This document shows, piece by piece, positions 28,001 through 38,980 of a DNA stretch of 64,000 nt. Source of the stretch: Certhia americana (lineage: Eukaryota; Chordata; Aves; Passeriformes; Certhiidae); the NCBI GenBank assembly GCA_018697195.1, contig CM031873.1, positions 1,724,680 through 1,788,679 on the forward strand, written 5' to 3'. Every line of letters starts with the position of its first letter. Position 1 is the stretch's first letter. The notes beneath the pieces were generated by a model. The model did not search any database. It saw only the letters and a program-made list of their open reading frames with translations, and had not been told where the DNA came from. The position numbers and the translations under genes are program-made.

Positions 28001-29029
28001 AATTCACAGTAAATCTGACAGGGACTCTGGGATCTCATGTTTAACCAGCAGTGCAAAGTATCAGAGGAATAAAAAGGCCAAAAGGCCACAGATAAGTACT
28101 GGAGCTCACTTTCTGTGGGCCATCACCCACAATCTAACCTGCCCTTCTGTGTCCCAAAGTGCAACACAGAAGGAGGTTGCACTTTAAATTTGGAACCTCC
28201 CTCCCTCCCTTTCCACAGAGACCCCCACCATCCCCCAGAACAGCCCAAGCAGCAGCCAAGGAGGCCTCCAAGTTGGCTTTGCCCCCCTGCCATGGCAGCT
28301 TCACTGTGTCAAGCCTGAGAGGAGAGTTTTGTGTCCTGGAGTGCTGTGAAGGAAGGGGAGAGGGGGAAGCACTCCAGTTTGTGCAGATTTCCACCAGAGA
28401 GGCTGTACCTCACTGTTTTTTTATCTTTGAGAAACAAACCCCCCACTCATCCACATTTTCATTCCTCAAATCCACCAGTCCTTTAGCAACTGCATAACCA
28501 GCCTCCATGGGGATCAGGAGGATCAGGGTCTGTGCAGTGGCTTTGGGAAGTCACAGGGCTGCTGCTTCTGAGCCCTGTGAAGGAGTCAGGAAAAACAGGA
28601 TGCTCTTCAAACACAAGCAGGCAGCAACTGCTCCATGCTTGCAGTTCTGGAACACCTCTCTGCAGGCCCAGAGGGAGTGAAAAAACCCAGCAGCCTCCTG
28701 ACTCCTGCGTGGTGGTGTCATTTCTAGGAAAGCCAGTTCCAGCCCTGTGCTGAGCAGCAGATTGCATTGGGAACATCCCTGGCCCTGCTGTGCTGCAGTC
28801 CTGCACACCCTGCAGGCTCTGCAAGAGCTCAGCCTGGGGACAGCTCCTGGCACAGCTGCTGGGAATCATAAAAAACTCTCTGTGTGATGCAGAGGGACCT
28901 GCAGCAGGCACAGAGACCCTTGCCATGGCAGGAGAGCCCAGACAGGGGGGTGTGACACTCACCACTCTCAGCACAGAGCAGAGGGAGAAGAGAAGCATTA
29001 GGTCTGGAAAGCAGGAACACACTGACAGA

Positions 29030-29372
29030 ACTGACAGGATGAGAGGATGCAGCCTCAAGCTGCACCAAGGGAAATACAGGCTGGATATCAGGGAAAAGAT
29101 TTTCACAGAAAGGGTGATAAAATACTGGAATGTTCTGCTCAGGGAGGTGGTGGAGTCATCATCCCTGGATGTGTTTAAAGCCAGCCTGGATGTGGCACTG
29201 GGTGCCAGGGTCTGGGTGAGGTGTTGGGGCTGGGTTGGACTCGATGAGCTTGGAGGGCTCTTCCAACCTGGGGATTCTGGGATTCTTGCATTCTGGGATT
29301 CTGAGATTCTGGGATTCAGAGATTCTGGAATTCTGGGATTCTGAGGTGCTGGGATTCTGGGATTCACTGAAT
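29030..29372 (+). mobile_element. CR1 LINE 3' fragment with expanded tail
   Basis: CR1 blocks occur in order: AGGATGAGAGGATGCAGCC near 29036, CAAGCTGCACCAAGG near 29057, TTCACAGAAAGGGTG near 29101, GGAGGTGGTGGAGTCATC near 29142 and TGGACTCGATGAGCTTGGAG near 29237. The 3' terminal repeat, normally two to four units of an ATTCTG-type octamer, has grown here to about ten GATTCTGG-like units from 29275 to 29372. The antisense of this tail gives a Pro/Ile/Ser/Glu-rich repeat in a long chance frame. Confidence 0.95.
29275..29372 (+). repeat. ATTCTGGG-type microsatellite from the CR1 3' end
   Basis: Imperfect 8-10 bp units with the core GATTCTGG repeat about ten times. They form the 3' terminus of the CR1 copy and mark where target-primed insertion ended. 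Confidence 0.9.
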
Positions 29373-32300
29373 GCCCTGGAGACTGGAAGAGTCTGATCCA
29401 GCTGGTGTCATCCATACCCCAAGCTCAGAGTGGGACTCTGTCACAGCATTGTGTGAATAAGTGGGACAAGGGACGGGAGAGGAGAGTGTGTCCCTTCCCT
29501 GCCCTGGGGATGAGCTGTCTGCACAGATCTGTCATCAGAAGCTGGCAGCCTGCCTGCAGGAGGAAAAGGGCTGAGATGTCAGCCAGCACAGGGCTAGATG
29601 ATCTCCAGGGCCTTCCCTGGATATCTCAGGGCTCCACCTCTCCACACCACTCTGACAGGAGAGGTGGGATAGGCAGGAGACCTCCTGAATGGCAGTCAGG
29701 TCAAACAGACATAGCAGAGGGACATGAAGGGCTGGGGCACGGCTGCATGAGGGTGGCTGTCCCCTCAGGCAAGGACTGGGAGAATAAGGGATCTTGCTGG
29801 GAAGAGAAGATGCTGCCCCGTGGCACCTCTAGAGCTCCTGGCACAGACAGGGGTCTCTTGTGCCATCAGCTGTCCACAAGGTCAGCTCTGATGGCCCCTG
29901 GCACTGGTAGAGGGGAGAAGGGCTTGCTCTGTCCCACAGCTTATTCTCAGTGATGCTGGCAGGAAAGGACAGCACAGGTTGCACTTTGCTCAGACCAGCA
30001 AATAGCAGCATATTCGCAATTCCTACCAGGGCAGCTTCAGCACAAAGGTTTTCACGTGCTGGGCCATTTTCAGCTCACAGCTCACCCAGATGTGGGTGGC
30101 ATTTGGGTGACCTGCAAGAGGCTCTTTGTTCCCCAGGCTCACAGACAAATACCACTTTCCTCTTCCAACTTCCAGAGGTGAACAGGTGACAGCTGTTCTC
30201 TTCTCCTGTTTAGAAGTAGCTGAGCTGATTTTGCTGAGATATTAGCAATTCTAGGAAGACTTAACCCTGACATTTGATTCCTGGCTAAGCTGATAGCTTG
30301 CTAAAAGAAAACAACGCCAATAAAGAAAGTCTTATTTCCTTCTAAACACCGAAACTGCACTATTAGCAGATGTTTGTTTTCTGCTTCTGTTTTTTATTTT
30401 CACAAAAATATTTGCAGAAAATCTTGTTAGGATATTTTCTTAGCCTTTCAGCCAGTGCTATCATTGCTCCAGTGCTCCCTTCCCAGGGAGGGCTCTCACG
30501 GGAGGCACAGGGCAGCACTAATGAGGGGCTTGCTGTGCTCCACTGCCCACAACAATCACACTGAATCTTCCCTTATATGTCATTCTTCCCAATGTCTCAA
30601 CCTTTCCCACCACTTCCATGAGCTCCAGTCTTCGCCTCAAGGCCACCACATCCAGCTTGGACAGTCCTGTGTGATGCCTGTAGTGAAGGAAATGCTGGAG
30701 TTCTGCACCAAAATACTACACAATGTCTCTGTTTCCCACCCTGCTGACACTCATCTAAGCTGTGTGCTGGGTGTGTTCCACCTCCAGCTTCAGAGCCTAT
30801 CTCTAGTGGGTGTCTTTAGGTCCAAGCTCCTGATTCTTGTTGTCCCCAAGGGATGGGAGAGATGTCACCTTCCTGGGTTGACAGCCTGGCTGTACCAGCC
30901 CCACACAGACACAGAGAACACCTTGCCTTTGTAAATCCTCGCCAGCTGCAGGACCCAAGAGCATTTCACTGGGAGGGAGCCAGCAGGGAACACTCCCACC
31001 CCAAAGTTTTGGACAGTAGGTGGTCCTGGGAGAAAGGCAGGAGGGTCAGGAGTTGTGAGGAACCCCCTGAGAAGTTTCACTACTACCCCAGATGGAGAGA
31101 AGCTCCCAGGAAAAGGGAACACCATCTTCCCCACTCCTGCTGGCCCTGTCAGGATGGTGTTATTGAACAGAAAGGACAGGAGGCTGAGCTGCTCTCATGA
31201 ATACAGTGCAGGGCACAGTGAGTGTGTGCAGTTGTCCCAGGGGCAGGCTGGCCCTGCAAACCCTGGGGACAGGAGGTGAGGGTGGGACTGTGATCACACT
31301 GCCCAGGCTGTTACATGGTTACAGGCTGGGAGTCAGGGAAAAGAGGTAGTGATGTGGATACAGAGGGGAAAAACAAACCTGGAAGAGCTGCAGGCTCAGA
31401 TTCTGGGGATCTTTTGCGACTTCCAGCCCTCTGCAATTCAGAAATGGTGAGCAGAGCCACAGGAGCAGCACCCAGACTTTGGGGTAGTGTGGGATCACTA
31501 CGGGGAGAGGTGGATGAGGACATCCTGCCCATCAGCACGGTCCCTCCCTCACCTGAGGCACTGCACTTGGCCAGGGCTTTTCCCTGCTTTCTTCAGGTCA
31601 GGTGCAAGGTTGCCCAGCTGCAGTTTCCTCCTAGTTAAAAAAAGATGCTGGGCAGGTCAACAAAAGCAAATGCTGCTCAGTACAGAAGGAAAAGCAACAA
31701 GAGGGGTTGAAGAATTCAGTGCTTTCTCTCTGCTTCAACTGCTCCTGGAGTGATTAACTTTAATGAAGTGATTAATGCAATTGGCTAACTACAAAGGGGG
31801 AGAAATGTGGATTGAATAAGAGAAGAATCAGTTTGAAAGTGCTTACATAAATGAAATCCACTTATTTTCACCTCAGCTGGGTCCGCTGAAACTCTGCTGC
31901 ATTTGTACAATCATTTAAGGAACTGATGCCATCTCACAGTTCCTGGCAGCTCTCCCTGAGAACAAGGACAAGGTTTGTCTGTCTTCAGGCAGGGAGACAC
32001 AAGGACCCAGATATAAGGGATAATCCACATCATGGCAATAACACTGTGATCTACTGGAACAGGTAACCAGGTATGCTATTTGCAGGCACCTGGGCCATAA
32101 TGAGGTGGATTTGTCAAGAAAAATGCCCTGTTCGTGTCTCCTTTCCTTCTGAATGTGGGTGTTAGAGGCAAGGAAAAGCAACAGCTCTCAAACATCTGGA
32201 TGTGCAGAAATGTTGGCAACTTCGTGGGCATGCTGACAGGAGAAGGTCTGGGTGGAATTACTGAAGGCTGGTACAAAGGGAAGAGGTAAAAAAGTGGAGT

Positions 32301-33604
32301 GGTCACTCCCATTCAGTCTGGACAGTGGTGGGGAAGGAGGAGACAGCCAAGCTCTGTCTGGGTATCCCAGAGACTTCCACGAACTAGCAGGGGGTTTCCA
32401 CTGCTGCAGGGGCTGACCACAGGCTGGGGATGTTCTCAGGACAGGGTCAGTGTCCACACTGGCTCAGAGCAGCTGCAGAAGCCTGAGAGAAGCGGGATCA
32501 GCCCTGTGTTGGTGGCAGCTCCCCCTGGGACAGGTGGGACACACCTGTCCTTGCCTCAGGGAATCGCAGGATGGGATTCCTGCAGCCTGCCAAGCCCTGC
32601 CGGGAGGGGTTGGCTTTCTCCAGCCAGCTGCTGCCTCCTGCAGACCGGCCAAGGGGAGGAGAGCTCCGGGGACTGTCCCTGCAGAGCTCCCAGACCGCTG
32701 CCCACGGACAGCCAAGCCTCCAGGGCACACACCGCTCTGCCGACAGTCAGAAATTCTCCTTCAGAACCATTTCCCAGGGGAAAAGTGCCCTTATTTAGCA
32801 GCTCGGTAGATTTTTGTCGGGCAAGCTGAAATGCCATCTGTCTGGCACCTTCACCTCCTCCTGCAGGAGGAGAGCCCAGGTGACAAGAGCCTTTCAGAGA
32901 TGAGCCAGGAGGCACCGAGCACCTCAGCCACCCAAGTTCCACTCAGGATCGCTCGTGGGAGGACAAGTAAGGAACTGAAGACCTGAGGGCTTTGGAGCCA
33001 GCAGCCTTCTGAAGGAAACTGAAGTAGCAGGGTCTTTGGCTGAGGGCAGGAATCAGGCTCCCACTGACCTTCTCATTTTCCCTCCTCCCACCTGCCCTGA
33101 GGAACAGAGGGCTCCCCAAGGGAGCTGGCAGAAGGAGCCAGTCTCAACTGACTTCCTATGTGGTGTCTCATCATCAGAGGTGTTCAAGACTCCCCTGTAC
33201 TAATTTGATTTTACTTTGTCATTCACCCTCCTTTGGGCAGGAGTTTGATCCTCTCCAGTTGTCCCTTCCACCAACTCACCTGTGACAGAACAAGAGACAG
33301 GGGAAACCCTCCCTGGGATAGTTCCTCCTTGTGTGATCCTCCCAGGCAGGAATTCTCCTGCTGCCTGCAAGGACTCCCCTGTGCTGTGTCTGACAACTGC
33401 ACCTGCACCCTCTTCCCCTCTCTCAGAGCAATGTTTGCACCTCCTGGAGCCAATGTGGGCACTGTGGTGTCAGCACTGACAGCCAGAGGCCAAGGTAACC
33501 AGCAGTGAAGGTGTTTTCCTCTCTGCCCTGGTTCATGCTGTGGTGGGAAGGTCAGATTTTCACAGTCTCTCATTCAAGGGAGACTTGGGACAGGCCATTG
33601 TTTC
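29373..33604. other. Noncoding DNA
   Basis: No exon or RNA gene is recognisable. Long frames at 32299-32829 (+) and 32556-32942 (-) overlap each other in a GC-rich patch with no domains. A homeodomain-site-rich stretch at 31740-31920 is listed separately. Confidence 0.5.
31740..31920. promoter_or_regulatory. Possible conserved noncoding element
   Basis: TGATTAAC at 31751-31758 and TGATTAATGCAATTGG at 31769-31784 place TAAT cores, an ATGCAA octamer-like half and an inverted CCAAT box within 35 bases. More AT-rich sequence follows (ACATAAATGAAATCC near 31845). The flanks are GC-richer. This is the motif style of developmental enhancers, but no conservation data are available here. Confidence 0.25.
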
Positions 33605-33835
33605 CTGCATCTCACAGATTCATACACGTGAGCTGGGAGAGGCACACAGGGATCATTCAGCTCCTGGCCCTGCACAGGACACCCCAACAACCCCACCTTG
33701 ACCCTGAGAGCATTGTGCAGACATTCCTTCAGCTCTGGCGGGTTCTGTGCTGTGCTCACTGCACTAGGGAGCCTGTTCAGTCCTCCACAACCCTGGGGGG
33801 GAAGAACCTTTGTCCTCTAAGCTGAGCCCACCTTT
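33605..33835 (-). mobile_element. Old CR1 LINE 3' fragment
   Basis: Read on the plus strand, GATCATTCAGCTCCTGGCCC and TGCACAGGACACCCCAACAA near 33650-33690 and GGGAGCCTGTTCAGTCCTCC near 33767 match the reverse complement of a CR1 subfamily with a distinct 3' UTR from the copies at 6.5, 44.0, 57.4 and 62.6 kb. Divergence is higher, and the terminal repeat is reduced to CACAGATTCATA near 33615. Confidence 0.85.
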
Positions 33836-34734
33836 TGAAAACGAGTAGGAGAAAGATGCCAAGTTGATTTTTAGGTATTTGACTGTAGGTTGGCTGGGAG
33901 GAAAAGATGTATCAGAGAAACAAATGCAGTTCTTGCCTTTGTCAGGGATAGTCTTATCTGGGAAAGAGAACAGTGGTGCTGTTGTAGCAGGTGCTGAAGA
34001 GGCTTTACCCGGAAATGTAATTCATGTCATTCACTTCAACAAAAGCTGAACTCAGAAGGAATTGGATATGGAAACTGGCACAAGGGATGAGCAGTTTGGG
34101 CTATGCCTGTGTGCATGTAGAGTGTAGTGTGGAAGGAACAGAGCTCTTTCGTGGAGGAGAGCAGCACTTGCTTGGGCTCGTGTGGGGAGAGAAACTGGGA
34201 GAGACAGGAGCTGGGAGTAGGCACCTCTCCATCCCATCCTGTGAGAGGATTCCCATGTCTCTTTACTCCTTTCCTGCCTGCAAGGACCAAACAAAGTTGC
34301 TGGCAGAGTCCCAGGCTCTCCAGTGCCAGCTGAGGGGGTGACACCACGCTCTGGACACACAGCTGCCCCAGCAGTGTCTTTAGGGCTCCAAAAGGTTCCT
34401 GAACCAGGGACACACAGCCAGGGGGATACGACAGGACTTGATTCACATGTCAGAGCAGCCAGCTGGCTAGAAAAGGGGCCATGGCCCTGTGTGGCACAGC
34501 CAACCTCTGTGTTTCAGCAAGATTTGGGGGTGTCTGAGCCTTTTTGTGCATATCCGGGAATCCCGGTGTCCCCTGTCTGCTGAGGGCTGTGAGCAGGGAG
34601 GCAGAGCCTTTTGCTGCTGGTCCACAGGATGCTGTAAATCTTGGGGAGCTGCTGCTGTGAAGCCCTTCACAGCACCCAGCCTGCTGTCTATTGAGAAAAG
34701 CCAATACCCTTCTGTCTGTCAGATGGCACTTAAC

Positions 34735-35160
34735 CGCCGCTGTATTCTAGATGAGTGAACACTTGTGTTATATTTTCCAATAGCAAAAACTGGGGTCAGC
34801 AGGGTGTCTGCTGTTTTAGCCAAATCCAGATGGGGTTTTCCTATAAACAAGTGCACACAGAATATTTATACAGGCGATGGCACCTGACGCCTTAACACTT
34901 AGGCCATCCTATTGAGTAGCCACTCATACTATAAGTCACTTCAGTGCATTAAGTAAATATTTTAATATAGCCATGTCACTGTTTATTATATAATGGCGGG
35001 GGCCCAAATCTTGCCTAATGCTTGGTTAAAAAGTCAGTTTACACCATCCTTTACAGTGAATCAAAGAATGCATAAACGGGGCTCTTTTGTTACTCAGAGC
35101 TCTGTTTACTTTACTTTTCTGTAAACCTTTCGAAACACTTGCTTATAAGAGCTGATAGAA
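34735..35160. promoter_or_regulatory. Best conserved-noncoding candidate
   Basis: This is a 400-bp AT-rich stretch without any repeat signature. It keeps several CpGs (CAGGCGATGG, CTGACGCC, AATGGCGGGG, AAACGGGG), while most AT-rich DNA in the window has none. Motifs include AAATATTTTAATATAG near 34955, TTTATTATATAATGGCGG near 34982 and GTTTACTTTACTTTTCTG near 35104. There is no long open frame. CpG retention and a sharp change from flanking composition suggest constraint, but this is inference from one sequence. Confidence 0.3.
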
Positions 35161-37700
35161 CCCAGATTTTCCCCAGGGGCTGAGGTGTTCATGATGTCGG
35201 GAAGGTACCGCACAGAGTAATCAATGGAGTTTCCACTGAGCAGCCCCGAGCTCATCCCTCAATATCTGTCCCTAGTTCTGGTTGCAAACCAGCTTGGGGT
35301 TGCAAAAAGGCTGCTCAGCAGCTCCTGCTCCAGCACAGGTAGCTCTGACACACCTGGGGCCAGGTGCAGGTGGCAGACACAGAGCAGCATCTTTGGAGGC
35401 AGAGGTTCAGCCTGCATCAGGAAAGGGTGTGTGGCTTCTTCTCCAGCTGAGGGACTGTGTGAGGTGGTGACCAGAGGGATTAATTCATCTATTTTTTTTA
35501 TTGCCTTCTTCCTTCACCTGCCTCTGCAGTCCCCCACTGCCTCTCCCAGTGTACACCACTCTCTGCTTCACTCTGCAGCATCTTGCTGAGTTCCTTGGGG
35601 TCAGGAGCCACATGTGGATCTTACCTAAGATCAGGGATCGCAGAAATCCATGACAACATGAATTAGAGGGGATTTCAAAGGGCAATCACAGGTGCTGGCT
35701 CAGAAGGATTTGAGATGCTGCAGAGGATCATGTGGGCCTTTCAGCCCTCTCACACTTCAGTTCTCTGCACCCAAACTTAGTTCCACTTCTGGCAGGGGAG
35801 AAACTTGCCCTGAGCAGGACATGCATGATTCTTGGAAGGCACTGAATAATGGAAGAGTCCCTCAACACAGTGCCCACCAGTCCCAGCTGCTCTCAGCACT
35901 TCTTGTACCTCTCCCAGGACCCTGGGCCTCAGAACAGCAGCCAAAACCTCTGCAGACTGGAGCTGGGGTGAGGTCAGGACACGGGAAAAGCCCGTCTGCA
36001 CCAGCCTGGCTCTGTCCTGCAGTGACAGCAGATTGTCCCAGAGAAAGAAAGGCTGTACAGGAAGATGACAGGGATATTAGGGAAGGCTGTGCCTCCCTGT
36101 CCCTAACTCACCTGTCCGTGTGCTTGGAAGGGGCTGTGGGTGCTCTGAGGTAGTGCAGAACTGGCATAGAGGGGTTTGGGATGGTGGATTTTCCTGCAGA
36201 GGTTTTCAGCTGGTTAAGGGGGTTGAGCTGCACAGGGAGTGGCACAAGCCATGTGCATACCCCTGGAGCTGATGGCAGCAAAAGAGGACGTGGGGCTGCT
36301 TTGCAGGGCTTCCCCTTGCAGACAGACAGTGGGGTTGGCAAAATGATCAGTGCTGGGCTCAGCTCACCTGTGAAAGGCAGGAACTTGATGCCAGGGAGAA
36401 AATTAGTGGTTTGGCAGCAAATAACAACTGAGCATGCCTTGTGTCCCCGTCTGAGCTTGTCCCTGGGAGCCCCTGGCTGCAGAGCATTGCTGTTCCCCAC
36501 AAAGCTTCACCTGCACTGAGCCCACCTCAGCCAGGGGAGGAAAGGCCTGCAGAGCATCAGGGAGGATGCAGGATATGCTGTCACTGGTCAAGAAAGGGGT
36601 AAATTGACCCCAAAAGAGGGGACAGGAGAGGGCCAGGCTGCAGGGTGCTGTAGGTAGGAAGGGGATCCCTCCTCAGGCCAGTTGTTTGTGTGGCTGGGCT
36701 GTGAGCACCCACAGGGAGTCCTGACACTTCTCGCTGGCTGCTCCATCCAGCATCTGCTTTTGGTTACTCTGCCAAAACAACAAGGCTGTGTGTAATTTTA
36801 AAGCAATGGTTCTGGGTCTGATATGAATCAGAAAATCTCCCCTCTGTGAGTTTCTGAGGTAATCAATGTCCACATCCTCCCCTATGCCATACTACCAGTG
36901 GTTACAGAACTTAGCACCTCGGCTCCCTGGAAGCTGAGATGGGAAGTTTGGGGGTACCTGGAGCTGCAGGTAGGTCCTTGAGCCTTTTTGGATGGGCAAA
37001 GGGATGGCAGGAAGGGGAAGGATCTCATCCTCCCAGAGCAGCAGAGGGCAGGGCTGCCCTCTCAGCTCAGCATGGGCTTTGCTCCCCTCCCCAGGGCTCA
37101 GCCTGCCCTGTGCTTCTGCCCACGGCAGGCACACAACTTCCTGGGAAGCAGCTCAGCTTTGTGCTCCCATGCACTCAACTGCATGTGCACCCTGGCTGTG
37201 GAGAGCACAGAAACCCACAGTTTCCCGCATAGACAGTTCAGATTTTGTAGCTGAGCTAGCCTGGGGCGGTGAGGGACTGAGCTATCATCTTTGAAGACAA
37301 AGTGCTGCAAGTGATGCTGCATTAATGAGAGCCAAAATACAGGAAAGCACACCTTGCTGAGAGCCTCAACACAGAGCACAAACAGCACCTGCACCCCATC
37401 CTGTGCAGCTCACCCCACCCTGACCCAAAGCTGTGCTTTCACAAAGTCTGGCAGCTGTGGGCAGCCAGGTGAGTATCACACCTGGAGCACCAGCACCTGC
37501 CACGGCCCCAGGCAGCTTGCTCAGGTCTGTGTGCACTGGGACAGAGCTCACCCTGTCCCTGCAGCCCTGTGGGGAGGACAGCAATACCAGTCCTGGTACC
37601 CTGCAGCCAGCCACTGGCCCTGAGCCCACCCTCAGCTTCCTTGTCAGCAGAAACTTTACTTCACACTGACCCTCCTGTCCCACTGCCAGAAAACCAGTCC

Positions 37701-37718
37701 CAGCAGCAGCAGCAGCAG
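37701..37718 (+). repeat. (CAG)6 microsatellite
   Basis: Six perfect CAG units are visible. Confidence 0.9.
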
Positions 37719-37864
37719 TGGGGATGGGTGAGGATGGGCTCTCACCCTGCTGCCTCCCTCCCCTGCCATGTGTGGACCACAGCAGGAGTAGTGGAGTGTG
37801 AATTCTGAATCCCCTGGGTCTCTGGCCTCTGTAATATATTGTTCTCCATTTCCCCCAGGGCAGC

Positions 37865-38030
37865 CTTGTTCCATTGGATAATTGGAAAGTATTTATCTGT
37901 GTCATATTAAGACCCATTTGGGATAATTGTGAAATTGGCAGCCCTGGCCCTCCTTTGTTTAGGCCAGGGTATAATTTGGTTAATGTTATTGTTTTTTTTA
38001 ACTTTGCCACAAGAAGGCGGAAATTTAGAT
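37865..38030. promoter_or_regulatory. Possible conserved noncoding element
   Basis: GATAATTGGAAAGTATTTAT near 37877, TGGGATAATTGTGAAATTGG near 37919 and GGTTAATGTTATTG near 37977 give repeated ATAATTG and TTAATG cores in an otherwise GC-richer neighbourhood. No repeat family is recognised. Confidence 0.2.
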
Positions 38031-38439
38031 TCCATTATTTAGCAAGTAGCTCTGAGGAATGTCCTTTGGCAACAGAGACCTGCAGTGGGGCCACAGAGCT
38101 CCTGGCAGCTTTGGAGCATTTGGTGGGCACGTTGAGGCTCAGCCAAGAGCCCTTGCCACAAATCTCCATCCTTTCCTGATCCCTGCTCCTCCTCGCTGCC
38201 TGCTCTCCACTGCGCCACACACCAGGCTGGAGAGGCTGTCACTGTCTGATTTCTGTGAGACAGGGACTGTGACAATGGCATCACTGGGGGGCAAAAGTTG
38301 CTCAGCCTCATTGAGCAGCTGGTCCCAACCACAGGGACACGACTGGAGGAGAGCAGGAATGCTCAGGGACACTTCTCACCATAAATCTGTTCCTAACCCA
38401 CTATGCCCCAAAGTTTCCTTCAACCAGGCTGAGCATCTC

Positions 38440-38640
38440 CATATTTAATACCTTGCAATTCTTCCCTAAATGTATTTTGGAGCCATCCAGCCTTTTGGAT
38501 GCATTCTGCAGCAGAGAGCTTCACAGTGCAACTATGAAGGGGGTGAGAAAATCTCTCCTTTTGTCTTTTTTAAATCTCATGTCTAAGCACTTCCTTGGTT
38601 CTCCCTGGTTCCTGCAGTGTGTAATCATTTCTTCTTGATG
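38440..38640 (-). mobile_element. Possible ancient CR1-like fragment
   Basis: The plus strand reads GCAGAGAGCTTCACAGTG near 38508, then a block for loss-of-function of a short frame and AAATCTCATGTCTAAGCAC near 38571. This resembles the reverse-oriented 3' region of old CR1-type LINEs of reptiles and birds. Divergence is too high for certainty, and no terminal repeat is visible. Confidence 0.25.
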
Positions 38641-38873
38641 CTGTTTGGAGCATTCCTGACTGGGCAGTCCCTCAGACTGAGGTTTCCTGCCCCAGCCTTC
38701 TCCTCCCAAACCAAGGGTCCCAGCCCATTTCACTTCTCCTTTGGTCACAGTTGTTGGTCTTCTCTGTGGACATTTTTCCCCCCCAGGCATTACTTTTCAT
38801 TTGAATATTTATCACTCAGCCACACAACATCAGCATATCCTTCTGTAGCTTTCCATATGAGGCATTTTTGTCA

Positions 38874-38980
38874 TGGATTCATAGAATCACTGAGTGGTTT
38901 GAACCTTACAGATCATCTCATTCCACCCCTCTTCCACTACAACAAATTGCTCTAAGCCCTGTCCAACCTGGCACTGAGTA
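38874..38980 (-). mobile_element. CR1 LINE 3' end, short fragment
   Basis: GGATTCATAGAATCACTGAG at the left edge is the reversed CR1 terminal repeat and start. It is followed by ACAGATCATCTCATTCCACC and CTAAGCCCTGTCCAACCTGG. About 105 bp are left, so it is strongly 5' truncated. Confidence 0.88.

Larger units (their letters stand above)
17331..29029. other. Noncoding DNA, 11.7 kb, with minor repeats
   Basis: No gene is supported. The longest plus-strand frame (20384-21160, 258 codons) lies in GC-rich DNA, has frames open on the other strand as well, and shows no domain or codon pattern. AT-rich islands at 24955-25075 and 26840-27130 are possible regulatory stretches. A trinucleotide run and a 22-bp tandem repeat lie at 18607-18695. 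CCCTCCCTCCC-type low complexity occurs near 28199-28212. Confidence 0.5.
33836..38439. other. Noncoding DNA apart from candidate elements
   Basis: No gene is supported. GC-rich parts (35.7-37.7 kb) carry overlapping chance frames of up to 214 codons on the minus strand (37366-38010), without domains. A perfect (CAG)6 lies at 37701-37718 and an AT-rich candidate element at 37865-38030. Confidence 0.5.

Noticed and set aside
28483..29415. 310-codon minus-strand frame, the longest in the window
   Set aside because: Its start region is the antisense of the CR1 terminal repeat (Pro/Ile/Ser/Glu repeats) and the rest crosses the CR1 body and unique DNA without any domain. It is an artefact.
37366..38010. 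214-codon minus-strand frame
   Set aside because: It crosses a CAG microsatellite and AT-rich noncoding sequence. No domain or splice context is visible.
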